In this document: piece by piece, positions 1 to 10,387 of the stretch
How positions within the stretch are numbered: the stretch's first letter is position 1
How the letters are laid out: each line of letters starts with the position of its first letter
Notes under the pieces: model-generated
The model's input: the letters and a program-made list of their open reading frames with translations, nothing else
The model's database searches: none
What the model was told of the DNA's origin: nothing
Translations under genes and position numbers: made by a program
Source of the DNA: Chrysoperla carnea
Lineage: Eukaryota > Arthropoda > Insecta > Neuroptera > Chrysopidae
Assembly: GCF_905475395.1 (NCBI RefSeq)
Contig: NC_058341.1
Span: forward strand, 68,269,501 to 68,333,500
Direction: 5' to 3'
Length of the DNA: 64,000 nt

Positions 1-1010
1 TTTATGCATATAACATATACTTTCTGTAAAAATAATTACCAAAAATTGACTGTTTTTTTCTTTTTAGTATTTTCTAACTCTTTCTATTATATATAAATTA
101 CAATGTAAAACCTTAAGGATGTACGAGCGCCTCGGCATTTTTGGAAATGGAAAGCAAAAAAAAAACACTATTTTATGTTAAAACCTTAATAAATTACTGA
201 AAAAAAAACTAGTTGTATCTGACTAATTAAGGATTTATGAGCGAGGATGGATGGTAGGAACATAAATTTAAAAAATATGTACATGAATTTTCAATTTTGA
301 TGGTGAATTATGTCATAACTTAAGAATATAAGACAAAAAGTAAAAATAAATTTTTCGATGTCTAGATTAATTTTCAAAATATCAAAAATTGAAAATTTTG
401 TTTAATTATTTAGCTTTTGATATTTCGAAAATGTTGATTATGGTTTTTCGTCTACATTCATGAAGTTATAACAAAATTCTTCATCAAAGTTGAATATAAG
501 GTACAAATAATTTCAACCAGAAGTTTAAACTTACTTATGCGTTCGTACTACCTTAACAAACCATTAAAAATCATAACAATATATGAGACCTACCCCATAT
601 ATGGCTACTGAGATCAATCAAATTAACTTTATAATTTAATGAATTTTAAAAGCACAATCGCGTTGAATGAATTCAAAAATGTGACATGCAGGAATTCGTA
701 TTTGTAATAATCCCCCTCTACTCGTGGGTTATCTCTAGGCCCATGATTACAGCATGCTGTGATCATGGGCCATGGGCATAACAATCCTCATTTCCGCTGG
801 ATACACCCTTCAGCCGTCTTGTATTCGGAACGGTAACTCTAAGTGTAGGCTCTCAGAGTGCAGAAGCAGGTACATTTTTTTTTTAATGAGTAGTAACTTT
901 TTGGTCATCCATATTATTAATTTTGGTTGTCTTAAAGTGTGTTTGTTGTTTTTAATAAAAATTTCCTTTAGTATAAGATCTCATTAGTATAAATATTTTT
1001 TTAACCGTAC
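1..1010. other. P450 intron 7 (partial) and unassigned DNA
   Basis: This stretch lies downstream of the last visible P450 exon on the minus strand, so it should be the start of the next intron, reaching past the window edge. I found no exon with the I-helix, ExxR or heme-Cys motifs here. About 690-870 is less AT-rich than its surroundings and holds a 34-bp palindrome (738-771). An ATG-started frame from 772 is open but short and shows no family resemblance. Confidence 0.5.
738..771. repeat. 34-bp near-perfect palindrome
   Basis: The sequence reads GGCCCATGAT, T, ACAGCATGCTGT, G, ATCATGGGCC. The 10-bp outer arms and the 12-bp core are each perfectly self-complementary; only one base on each side of the core fails to pair. 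It sits in a GC-richer island. Confidence 0.85.
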
Positions 1011-1199
1011 AGCAGCTGTGAAAGTTGATACTTCATCACTGATTTGTTCATTGGTTAACGGAGTACCATCCATATTTCGCGCGTGAAGCATTAAGTCTAA
1101 AAATGCTAGGCGTTTTTTAGTACCAACAGTATCATCTTGACATTCATTTGACTTATTTTCAGATTCCTTGATTAAATCATCTCGACGTTTTCGAATCAA
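1011..1199 (-). CDS. P450 exon 7 (up to start of I-helix)
   Basis: 189 nt, phase 0 to 0. The acceptor is ATTTGTAG and the donor GCT|GTACGG has the same form as that of exon 1. It encodes LIRKRRDDLIK, a charged loop, KKRLAFLDLML and ISDEVSTFTAA. The next exon should begin with the oxygen-binding GxDT motif. Confidence 0.88.
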
Positions 1200-4100
1200 C
1201 TACAAATATTACCAAAAGTTGTCAAATTTCTGGAATATACTGGGTGTTCCAAACCAACCGTCCAGGCTGATTATTCTGAATAGTTTTCAAAAAAAATTGA
1301 AACGAAAAAACACGTATCAAATATTTTTTGAAACTCTATCTAACCATACCAAAAACACCCTCCACCCTCAACCCCTGTTAGGGGTAGGGGGTGTAACTTG
1401 AAAAAATCAAATGGTAACCCCTATTTTTAACCCCTGCAGATTTGAATTCTTCAGAAGAAAAGACAAACATTTTGTTTAAGAAATTTTTCCCGATTTTCGG
1501 TAGATCACGCTACAATCGACAAAAATCGTTCTTTTAGATTTGGCATAAGAATTGCAGTTCAAGTGAAGGCGAGAAAAGTTTTTTGAGTCGAGAATAGTTA
1601 TTTTCAATTTTGTTTTTGTTTTTTTGAAGAAAAGACTATTCTGTTTTGTTTTTCATATTTTATTATGATTTAGAAAAATTATTTTTGTAAAAATGTTTTT
1701 TTTTATTTTGGAAAGTCTGAAAAAAATTTAAATCTAAAATGATTCATATCTAATTCTTTCTAAGAGCTTTATTTAGTATCCTCCCAATTGTCTAGTGGTT
1801 TACCTCAATTACCGCAATTCGACATTTTCGCTTCTCTTTTATTTTCGTTGAATTTCTAACTTTTGTGTTGCTTTTGTTTTGTTTTTGTTTTGGTTCTGTG
1901 TGTTTGTGTTTTTACTTTTTCGTTTTGATTTTTGTCATTGAACGGCGCAACTCTTATGCCAAATCTAAAAGAACGATTTTTGTCGATTGTAGCGCGATCT
2001 ACCGAAAATCGGGAAAAATTTCTTAGACAAAATGTTTGTCTTTTCTTCTGAAGAATCCAAATCTGCAGAAAAAAATAGGGGTTTCCATTTGATTTTTTCA
2101 AGTTACACCCCCTACCCCTAACAGGGGTTGAGGGTGGAGGGTGTTTTTGGTATGGTTAGATAGAGTTTCAAAAAATATTTGATACGTGTTTTTTCGTTTC
2201 AATTTTTTTTAAAAACTATTCAGAATAATCAGCCTGGACGGGTGGTTTGGAACACCCAGTATAGTGACTATATTAACTTACTTTGTCAGTTGATTCTTTT
2301 AACACTTTTAATGCTTTTCTTTGAGTGCGTCCATTTTCAGTAAAAGCAAATAAGAAATCTATTTGTTGAATGGCACTTAAAACTCTTTCAACAATAATCC
2401 TTGCCATACTGGAACATAGATAACAATCATTACAGTTTCATTAAAATTTATGGGTGGTATATTTTTATTTACTTATGTACCGCTAAAACGTAAGCACTTC
2501 GTGGTTTTGTCTGCGCGTGAACTTTTGTGCCCATAGCAGTTTCTAAAATTTAAAAATATCATATTATACACACACATTTTGGTAAAATTGGGGAAAAATC
2601 CGAAATAATGATGAGCTATCGATGCTTCAACGTTTTCTCCTTTATTTATTATTTATAACAATAGAAATTTATGCTAAAAACGACAACGGGAATCGGTAGA
2701 AGGATTAACTCTAAGACAAAAAAAGTCATTCAAGCATATTTCGAAAAGCCAACACTTTCCAAGTTATTGATGATTGAAATTCGGAGTATTTAACGTCAAA
2801 TAAGTAAAAATTTGATAGATTTTTAAAAATTTTAAAGGTTTTTGAAGGAAGTATTATATCGAACACTTTTTAAAGTATTATAACATTTATTTTGTAAATA
2901 AAATTTACAAAATTTAAAAAACCGACAAATTTTTCGAGTACGGAACCTTAAACTCGTACTTGAAACATGTATAAGAACAGTCTCCATTAAGTTTTCCCTT
3001 AAAACATTTTAAAGATCGTCGCTCAGATTTTTGTTTTCTTTTGGGTACGGAACCCTAAACCCGCACTTGAAACATATTTACCAAAAACTCGCACGTGCTA
3101 AGAACACTATCTGTTGATTTACCTTTAAATTCATTGTTCATCCGCTAGGGCGCTACCATGCCACGGACAAACAGACAGACACACATAGCGGTCAAACTTA
3201 TAACACCCCTTTTTTTAGTTCGGGATTTAAAAAATAATGAAAATGAAAAAAGCTTCAAGTTATTTGCATGAAAATTGAGTTTTAATGAAAACAACGTTTC
3301 TCGTATATTTCTTTTTATGTTTTATTCAGTACTAAAACTGATGAATATTACCACGGGAACGAAAATTATTGCCACTTTCCAATTTCCTTTATTTAGGTAT
3401 TGGCAACATGCTCAAAAAGTTTTAGCAGTTTCGGATATATATTTTTTGCAATTAAAATGCAAAAAAAATTTCAAAATTTTTTCTGTAGCTTTTTTATTTT
3501 TCGAATTATTTAACGATAAAGAAATTTTTTGTATTTTTCGAGAGCCTAAATGGCCGAGCGGTCTAAGGCAGCGGCAGTGGGAACAATTTATAATTAATGC
3601 GAGTGCAGAATTGATCACATTGTCATCGCTTGGATAAGAACGAAGTAACCGACTCCACCCACATCAAAAATGTAATTGTAAATATGTTTGTAATTTAATA
3701 AATAAAGATTAACAAATAATGATGTGGGTCGCCTCTGTGATTAGACATGCGTCGCAAAAACGGAGGTTAAACCCCCATTATTATTTAGTATTTTTCGAAA
3801 AAAAATTTACATTTAAATTGCAATATTTCAAAAAATATAGGTATCCGAAACTGCTAGAACTTTTTGAGCATGTTGCCAGTTTTAATTTTAGGTCCGGTGG
3901 TAAATTTATCAGTTTTTGAATTAAACAAAATAAACAGAAATGTTCGAGAAAATTTGTTTACGTTATAACTCTGTCCATTTTCATGCAAATGACTTGAAAC
4001 TTTTGGGATTTTCAAGGTTTTTATTAGTACTTCGTAAGTGTGCAATATAGTTTTTCCAAAAAATGTCAAATTTTGCAATTATTTGGTGTTAAATACTCCA

Positions 4101-7100
4101 AATTTCAATCACAAATAATTCGACAAGTATTGACTTTTCGAAATATCGCACCCTCTCTGGGCAAGATCGCACAGTTTTTTTTTAAATTTCTTTATGCCAG
4201 ATTTTAACAATACAGTCCAATAGATTTTATAAAAATTCATTGACTAGTCATGGATTCCGAGATATAAATTTTATGGTATAAATCTCTCTACTATAGGATG
4301 TCTAAAATTTAATTGATTTACCACAAATTACATCTAATGCAAAAGATTGCATGTACGGGAAAATATCTATATTTGTTTTCCCATCTGCTTTTTCTTTTAA
4401 TATTTCGATTAAGATTTGACCTTGTTCATTAAAAACTTCGTAAAACTTTTCTAATATATTAAAATGAAATGTCGGTGTTATTAATTTTCTTTGGTGTTTC
4501 CAATAAGATCCTAAAAAAACGTCAAAATATTTTGTAAAAGTAATATTACGAGTTGTTTTATAACATGTTATTACCTCTACTTAAGAGCAAGCCATTTCCT
4601 AGCCAAGGTCTAAAAAATTTTGCTGTTGTGTACGGCTTCTCCAAGATCTCATTATTTTTCAAAAGAACCTTAAAATTTTTACATTTTTCTTTACTATCTA
4701 CATCATATTTTTTGTTTTATTTTCTGTATAATTTTGATTGCTTTATTAATAACTATAGCTGATATCCAAAACTTCGTATGCGAAGCTTTCATCTTTTGAC
4801 CTTATGACCCAGTGCGTTTTTCCTACGTATCTTACTGAAGTGTTAATTTAAATTTTAAAAATTTGTTATTAAAAACAAGTGAAAACAAACAATTGACTGA
4901 GTTAATTGTTGAAATACCATGTATAGGCAGTGTTGATAACTCTGTCACATTTCACATACATACATATCTGACATATTTAACTGATATTCTCATATAATGC
5001 GCAAGTGTTGATGCGCAATCGTTTGTTTTTTTTGACGTCATGTAAATAACAAAAGATATTCACTTTGATATTCCTATATTAATACATACAATAAAATTTG
5101 TACCTAATTAACGCCCTCGTGGGTAAACAGTGATGTTTACAAAAAAATGTTTCAAACAAAAGTTGTTTATTTTTTTGTAAGGAACATTTTTTACATTTAA
5201 ACTTTTATTCTATCTCTAACGGTTTACAAGATGGGTACTACGGACCCATGACCCAATTGACCCATGTTGCTCATTTACGAACTTGACCTCACTTTTTACG
5301 TCCTAAGCACGCTGTAAAAATTTCAGCTTGATATCTCTTTTCGTTTTTGAGTAATCGTGACCACAGACGGACGGCCGGGCGGACGGACGGACGGACGGAC
5401 AACCGGAAATGGATTAATTAGGTGATTTTATGAACACCTATACCAATTTTTTTTTTTGTAGCATCAATATTTTTAGGCGTTACAAACTTGGGACTAAACT
5501 TATAATACTATGTATATTTCATATATACATGGTATAATAATAGAATATACAGGATATGATTAGTCCGGAGTAAGATTTTGTACTTTGCGTCAGATTTCTT
5601 TATTAACTGTTATTATCTATAAGACAACTGTTTAACGAAATATTTTACCAAATCTAAGGCAGATGGATGAGATACTATCATTTTATCGGAGGAGAAACTA
5701 TCAATTTTGAGTACCAGAACTAAAAAATTTTGTTTTACTGTATGTTTATTTATTCGTTGACTATTGCTTATTGGCGATTACATGTACACCGTGGTTATAA
5801 ATCAGCATTCCACATAATATGAGTGGAAATTAAAGAGCTCGCTCGTAGCTCTAAGATTATAAAAGAAAAACATGACAGTCAAAAAGTGCAACTTATATAC
5901 AGATATCACCCTTGCGTAATTTTTTTCCACAAAAAATGTATTTTAATTTAATAACAATAAAAATTTTAGCTTGTGGTGCGGAACCGCAACTTTTATGAAA
6001 ATAAAATAAAACTCTTCGGTGATAATGTAGCGTTCTCTATTCGGTGATAATGTAGCATTCTAGGTGAATAAGAATCAGGTGACAGAAAATGTGTTAAGTA
6101 GAGAGCTCAAAAATGAAGATTTGTATACCTTTTCATACAAACTTTCATCCCCTACTTCACCTTTTCAGGAGATAAATTTCGAAAAATCCTTTCTAAAATG
6201 ACACCTACAGTATAAAATCAATGTCCTCTTAGAATTTCATATTTCTATCCTTAGCGGTTTAGGCTAGGCGTTGATATACCAGTCGGGACATTGCATATCC
6301 CAATCCAGATAATTTACCCTCTTTGAAAGGTTTCTGATTTTAAACAATAAATAAAAAAATATTAAAAAAAAAAATCAAAATCGGAGCTGTTATTGAGGAC
6401 TCCCTAAGAACTCTTTTTATCCGACTAGCATTTCCGATGTTTGTACCATTTTGTAGTAAAACATCATTTTTCTAACTTTATCTATTTTTAAAAAAATACT
6501 AAAAATTATTTTTGTCATCAATACATTAAAATTTAAAAACTACAAATGATTTAGAGCAGATCTGAATAATTTTACCGTATCATAATTATTCATTTTTTGG
6601 CTCCAAATTATGAATTATCATTACCACAAAAAAATGAGGTTCACCACATTTCATCGCATTGTTTGTAGATTAATATACCTAATCAAATAGCTTGATATTT
6701 TTCAAATCTAGTTCCAGCGTGATGGAGCTACTGTACGTACGACAATGTATTGCGGAAGATTTAAAAAAAAAATTAATATTTAATAGAATTTCTTGGGTGA
6801 AACGAATGTATTTTTACCTTAATAATATAACAGAAATTTAATATACTTAACCATATTACCTCTATGTCTTCTGGATTGCTCATATTGATTGCCAGGCGTC
6901 CTAATATTGGGATTTTGAAGATATGGCCATAGGTTTGTGTGCTCTTCCACAAATATCCTAACGCATCTATAAAAAAAACCCTGTATTATTCCACTAGAAT
7001 GTCCAATTCTTATTAAACAGCGACTAACAAAGAGGAGTATTTAACGTTTCTCTGTGTCTGTCCTTAGTATCGTATCTTCTAAGCAGATGAACGGATTTTG

Positions 7101-9405
7101 CTTCGCCCATAACAAAAAATTTTATCTACTCTATCATTTAATTGGTATACTTTGATCAAAAATTGACCAAAATCGATCATTCAGAGCGAAACCATTTGAC
7201 CTTTCTTTTTATTTCATTGCATTTATTTGACAAATACACACGCTTTCTTGCCAAAAGCTTAAATTAAATTTTAAATCTTTTTTAAACTGTCAAAAACGCG
7301 GGCAGTGCTGGATTACCCATTAGGCCGGACTATTTTCAATTTCAAGTTATTTTTTTTTTTTCAAATTTCGAAAAAATTTCTTTTCAACCAATTTATTTCA
7401 TGATAATATGTATTTTAACGAAAAAAGATATCAAGCTGAAATTTTTACAGCGTACTCAGGACGTAAAAAGTAGGGTCGAGTTCGTAAATGAGCAACATAG
7501 TCAATTGGGTGTTGAGTCCGTAGGACCCATCTTGTAAACCTTTAGAGATAGAACAAAAATTTAAATGTAAAAAATATTTCTTATAAAAAAAGAACCAACT
7601 TTTGTTTGAAACATTTTTTTCGGAAACATCACTGTTTACCCGTGATGTGAGGGCGCAAATTAGGCGTAAATTGTATAGTATGTATTATATGGGAATATCA
7701 GTTATGTATATGTGACATGTATGTATGTGCAATATGATAGAGTAATCAACACTGTCTATGATAGGTATTTGAACAATTAACTATGTCAAATGTTTGTTTT
7801 CACTTGTTATAAATAAATTTTCTAATGCATGTTAAAAGCGAAAATTAATAGTTTCTAGTTCGTATCGAGAATTTCACTTTCACAACCAAAAAACTATATT
7901 TTCTCTCCATAAAACGATCAGGATAAGTATTTATATGCCTAAGTAAATTAATTTCCAAATTTCAATTCTGGATGTGAAAGTGGAGGTACATGAGAATGAA
8001 AAAGACTACGTACGGCGTTTGAACGTTTTTCTTGAATTTAAAAATTCTGCGCTTTTTGAAATATGAAACGCCAAATTTTTAGGGGGTTAAAACGTAAAGC
8101 CACAATCGAAAGCTAACAAAAACACAGATTATTTTGCAAAATCTCAAAATTTATTCCAAAATTTAAGGTATTTCAAACGACCCGCGACAATAGTTTTGCA
8201 CAGAATATGTGCTTTACAACGACATAAATCTGTAAAAAAAATTTTACGATCATTGACCGTCTCTGTAGGTAAGGTTAGGTTTTATTGGCTGTCTACGAAG
8301 GACACACATGCTATAGAGCCCATTGTGATACCATCTATGTGTTAACCACCAATTTCGCTGATAATTTCATTTATCAGCTCCTCAATTATTTTGAGAGGCT
8401 GAGTGCACCTCCTTCATGCATATACCATGTACTACACCAGCGCATCGCAACTAATAATTAAATTAATTTTTGTTGTGACGGCACGAATCAAACCCGCTAC
8501 CCTAGGCATACCGCTAACGAAATTGGTTACGCTTTAAGCAACTGAGCTACAAGGGTTGGCGACCGTCTCTGTAAGCTGGTATTAACTTTTTAAGTTGTTG
8601 ATATCTAACACGCAAAGGATAGGAGGAATCCATACTATTTTTGTAGACATTTTTAAACATTTTTAGTTCGAATTTTTGCTATAGAAATGAAATTTGCAAA
8701 AAAAACAAAAATTGATTTATGTAAACAAACAAATAAGAGATGCTTTGAACCTAAATAAGATGTAATTGAACATTTAGTTTACGAAGAAACAATAAGCAAA
8801 TATTACTTTTTGACGAATATTTACTTTTAATCCAGAAGTGAATTGTACAACCGCCAACATAGTTAAATTTCCTTTGTATGCTGTTACCATGAGATGTTTG
8901 ACACAATGGTCAAGAGAGAGCAATGTATGATAATATTCGATAGAATTCTTTATAGTGTTGACAGATTTACTGTAGTTAACTTTTTGAATATAACTACTAT
9001 TTATGAAACTATATTTTTTTTCGTTTTCAATATCTCGATACTGGGAAAAAATATACTCGGAATAATAATCTCGGAAAAAATATACCGAAAATATTGATAG
9101 TTGGGTGGAGTTTGTTGTAGTTGTAGTTGGTCGGGTTGAGTTTGTCGACTATAGGGGAGTTGTTTGAGTTCTAAAGTTCTATATCACTATTACAGAAATT
9201 TTTTCGGGCTATTTTTTCTTAAATACTTTAATTAGTTTACCGTACCTTTGTCTTTTGTTATATCAAATAAGATTCCAACCAATGGGAGTCCTTTTGGACC
9301 GGGTATGGCACTAGTTAATTTTTTTATCCTTCTTAAGGGTAGTTCCAAACGTACGTATAGTACCACAAGTATGACCCCTACCAAGCCAATGAGTATTTCA
9401 ATCAT
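1011..9405 (-). CDS. Cytochrome P450, CYP4 clan (N-terminal part, 7 exons)
   Basis: A heme-thiolate monooxygenase of the CYP4 type, expected in the endoplasmic reticulum membrane, acting on fatty acids, hormones or xenobiotics; the substrate cannot be told. Coding exons on the minus strand are 9246-9405, 6860-6966, 4575-4668, 4322-4510, 2473-2542, 2282-2408 and 1011-1199. Each is bounded by AG/GT and the phases join into one open frame of 312 codons. Visible motifs: a hydrophobic N-terminal anchor (residues 1-20), the proline hinge AIPGPKGLPLVG, YGHIFKI, NMSNPEDIE, PWLGNGLL, the CYP4 hallmark WKHQRKLITPTFHFNIL, CETAMGTKV, and KRLAFLDLML followed by ISDEVSTFTAA. The family is about 500 residues long, so the I-helix AGxDT, ExxR and heme Cys should lie below position 1. 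The start is the first ATG (9405); an in-frame TTG upstream is more likely UTR. Two introns are only 64 bp; the others are 1.1-2.3 kb and full of transposons. Confidence 0.9.
1240..2259. mobile_element. Foldback MITE with ~320-bp inverted repeats, TA target
   Basis: It lies in P450 intron 6. The left end CTGGGTGTTCCAAACCA and the right end TGGTTTGGAACACCCAG are inverted copies. Homology continues inward for about 320 bp on each side (1240-1570 and 1930-2259), including a G/C-run block (TAGGGGTAGGGGG). Both ends abut TA (1238-1239, 2260-2261), as for Tc1/mariner-type insertion. There is no transposase. Confidence 0.85.
2282..2408 (-). CDS. P450 exon 6
   Basis: 127 nt. The acceptor is TTCCAG and the donor AAA|GTAAGT is the best in the gene. 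It encodes MARIIVERVLSAIQQIDFLF and ends KVLKESTDK. It lies 64 bp from exon 5. Confidence 0.88.
2473..2542 (-). CDS. P450 exon 5
   Basis: 70 nt. The acceptor is AAATTTTAG and the donor is CATAA|GTAAAT. It encodes ETAMGTKVHAQTKPRSAYVL and then AVH. An upstream GTACAT could be a donor, but only GTAAAT keeps the frame into exon 6 (AVHNMARIIVERV). Confidence 0.85.
2935..3235. repeat. Dispersed repeat with TACGGAACC motif
   Basis: It holds two diverged subrepeats starting TACGGAACCTTAAACTCGTA (2939) and TACGGAACCCTAAACCCGCA (3046), then a GACAGACAC run and CAAACTTATAACACCCC. Similar 'GGTACGGAACCCTAAA' repeats are known from other insect genomes; the class is unclear. Confidence 0.5.
3542..3787 (+). 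mobile_element. tRNA-derived SINE (family 1), copy 1
   Basis: The head CCTAAATGGCCGAGCGGTCT resembles the A-box half of tRNA-Leu. The body from TTGATCACATTGTCATCGCT to AACCCCCATTATTATTT is shared with the copy at 18853-19125. It is flanked by an 11-bp target duplication GTATTTTTCGA (3531-3541 and 3788-3798). The B-box half of the head is missing. It is a retroposed, noncoding RNA polymerase III-type element. Confidence 0.85.
4322..4510 (-). CDS. P450 exon 4 (helix C WxxxR region)
   Basis: 189 nt, phase 1 to 1. The acceptor is GTTTTTTTAG and the donor is TGTG|GTAAAT. It holds YWKHQRKLITPTFHF, the helix-C WxxxR motif that contacts a heme propionate, and ends at SFALDVIC. Its Glu codon is completed by exon 5 to give CETAMG. 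Confidence 0.9.
4575..4668 (-). CDS. P450 exon 3
   Basis: 94 nt, phase 0 to 1. The acceptor is ATTTTAAG and the donor is AGAG|GTAATA. It encodes VLLKNNEILEKPYTTAKFF and then RPWLGNGLLLSR, matching the CYP4 segment before helix C. A 64-bp intron separates it from exon 4. Confidence 0.85.
4877..5536 (+). repeat. Dispersed ~660-bp repeat, copy A (near full length)
   Basis: It lies in P450 intron 2. It starts AAGTGAAAACAAACAATTGA, has CTGAGTTAATTGTTGAAATA next, and ends with a hairpin-like CATATATACATGGTATA. Inside are GTAAACAGTGATGTTTAC, a CGGACGGACGGACGG run near 5370-5400, and CCGGAAATGGATTAATTAGG. No ORF is seen. At least eleven other copies lie in this window. Confidence 0.85.
6860..6966 (-). 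CDS. P450 exon 2
   Basis: 107 nt. The acceptor is TTTTTTTTATAG and the donor is GAG|GTAATA. It encodes ALGYLWKSTQTYGHIFKIPI and ends NMSNPEDIE, the usual CYP4 beta-1 region. The first codon (GAT, Asp) is split across the junction with exon 1. Confidence 0.88.
7421..7806 (-). repeat. Dispersed ~660-bp repeat, copy B (truncated)
   Basis: It lies in P450 intron 1. On the minus strand it runs from the AAGTGAAAACAAACA start (7806) to TTTCAGCTTGATATC near 7425, so the microsatellite and 3' part are missing. Confidence 0.8.
8268..8560 (-). mobile_element. tRNA-derived SINE (family 2)
   Basis: Read on the minus strand, the head has an A-box-like TAGCTCAGTTGC and a B-box-like GGGTTTGATTC, about 75 nt in all. 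A ~200-bp body ends GCCAATAAAACCTAACCTTA. It is flanked by a perfect 13-bp duplication GACCGTCTCTGTA (8255-8267, 8561-8573). It is inside P450 intron 1. A head fragment of a related element is at 38035-38107. Confidence 0.88.
9246..9405 (-). CDS. P450 exon 1 (membrane anchor, proline hinge)
   Basis: 160 nt, phase 0 to 1. It encodes MIEILIGLVG..., a hydrophobic anchor, a basic stretch (RRIKK) and PGPKGLPLVG. The donor is AAAG|GTACGG. About 14 bases upstream of the ATG is a strong 3' splice site (pyrimidine-rich, ending TTTACAG at 9420-9421), so a noncoding first exon probably lies upstream. Confidence 0.85.
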
Positions 9406-9427
9406 ATTTACATAAAAACCTGTAAAC

Positions 9428-10220
9428 AATAAAAAAAATCAATATTAAAAACACAATCTGGTTTTCATTCATAAAATATATTTATCTTTTGTCTTCATCT
9501 TGAAAGACAGTTTTTATTAAAAGGTCAATATATTTTTTAATTGTTTGGTAGTACATGAGACGGTATAAGGCCGAACTTCACCCATCTGATAGTCAGATCA
9601 GATATATCTTTTATGTTTATCTGATATCCCTATCTCTATATATTATAAATGCGAAAGTGAGCATTTTTGTTTGCTTGTTTGTTTGTTACACTTTCACGCT
9701 TAAACTAGGGAATGGTTTTTAATGAAATTATACGGCAATACCTATAGCTCATACTTCAGAATAACACATGAGATATAATTTATATAGATATATTAATTTA
9801 AATAAAAATTTAAAAATGAATTTAATTTTATATTACCATAAATTACAGATTTCTGTAAAAATAGTCAATATAAAATATTTCAAGGCCATCTTTTATGATA
9901 TAATCGATGAATAAAAAAAATCAATATTAAAAACACAATCTGGTTTTCATTCATAAAATATATTTATCTTTTGTCTTCATCTTGAAAGACAGTTTTTATT
10001 AAAAGGTCAATATATTTTTTAATTGTATGGTAGTACATGAGATGGTATATGGTCGAACTTCACCCATCTGATAGTCAGATCAGATATCTTTTAAGTTTAT
10101 CTGATATCCCTATCTCTATATATTATAAATGCGAAAGTGAGCATTTTTGTTTGCTTGTTTGTTTGTAACACTTTCACGCTTAAACTAGCGAATGGTTTAT
10201 AATGAAACTATACGGCAATA
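9428..10220. repeat. Tandem duplication (units 9428-9740 and 9910-10220)
   Basis: Two ~312-bp units about 480 bp apart are nearly identical, starting AATAAAAAAAATCAATATTA and ending ATACGGCAATA. Each carries non-Helitron DNA followed by the 5' end of a Helitron. The first unit begins inside the pyrimidine tract of the predicted splice acceptor upstream of P450 exon 1. Confidence 0.85.
9633..9909 (+). mobile_element. Non-autonomous Helitron H1 (3'-truncated)
   Basis: It starts A|TCTCTATATATTATAAATG, followed by GCGAAAGTGAGC, a TTTG run and CTTTCACGC. It matches the complete element at 54629-55101 and is cut at 9909 by the second duplication unit. Confidence 0.75.
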
Positions 10221-10387
10221 TAGACTATTATAATATACATTTAAAAAAATAGAAAACCGTACATATATTTTACCTGTGTTAAACAATCCATACCATTATT
10301 TCGAGTGTTATAGAAAGGGGAAAAGCGAGAGCAATCTTTATCAATCTTTACTTTTAAACCCAGCGAAGCGGATGGGTATCACTCTAG
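10113..10387 (+). mobile_element. Non-autonomous Helitron H2 (internally deleted)
   Basis: The 5' end is identical to H1. After CGGCAATA it jumps to the 3' part of the family. It ends in the hairpin CCCAGCGAAGCGGATGGG and a CTAG terminus. Confidence 0.75.

Larger units (their letters stand above)
2736..4146. mobile_element. Foldback element, interrupted by two insertions
   Basis: It lies in P450 intron 4. The ends ATATTTCGAAAAG (2736) and CTTTTCGAAATAT (to 4146) are inverted. The arms match over several hundred bp, for example GCAACATGCTCAAAAAGTT near 3402 and its reverse complement near 3861-3879. The left arm is broken by a repeat around 2915-3238 and the centre by a SINE (3542-3787). No coding capacity is seen. 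Confidence 0.75.

Noticed and set aside
1781..1830. tRNA-like GTCTAGTGGTT (A-box-like) in the centre of the first foldback
   Set aside because: There is no B box, no acceptor stem and no target duplication; too short to claim a tRNA or SINE.
3542..3580. Possible tRNA-Leu gene
   Set aside because: The anticodon and T arms are missing; the rest is the body of a SINE with target duplications.
3275..3637. 120-codon plus-strand frame
   Set aside because: It runs across a foldback arm into a SINE, so it cannot be a gene.
9406..9429. Extension of P450 exon 1 by eight codons to an upstream TTG
   Set aside because: TTG is not a usual start in animals and the extension crosses a strong splice acceptor; the first ATG is at 9405.
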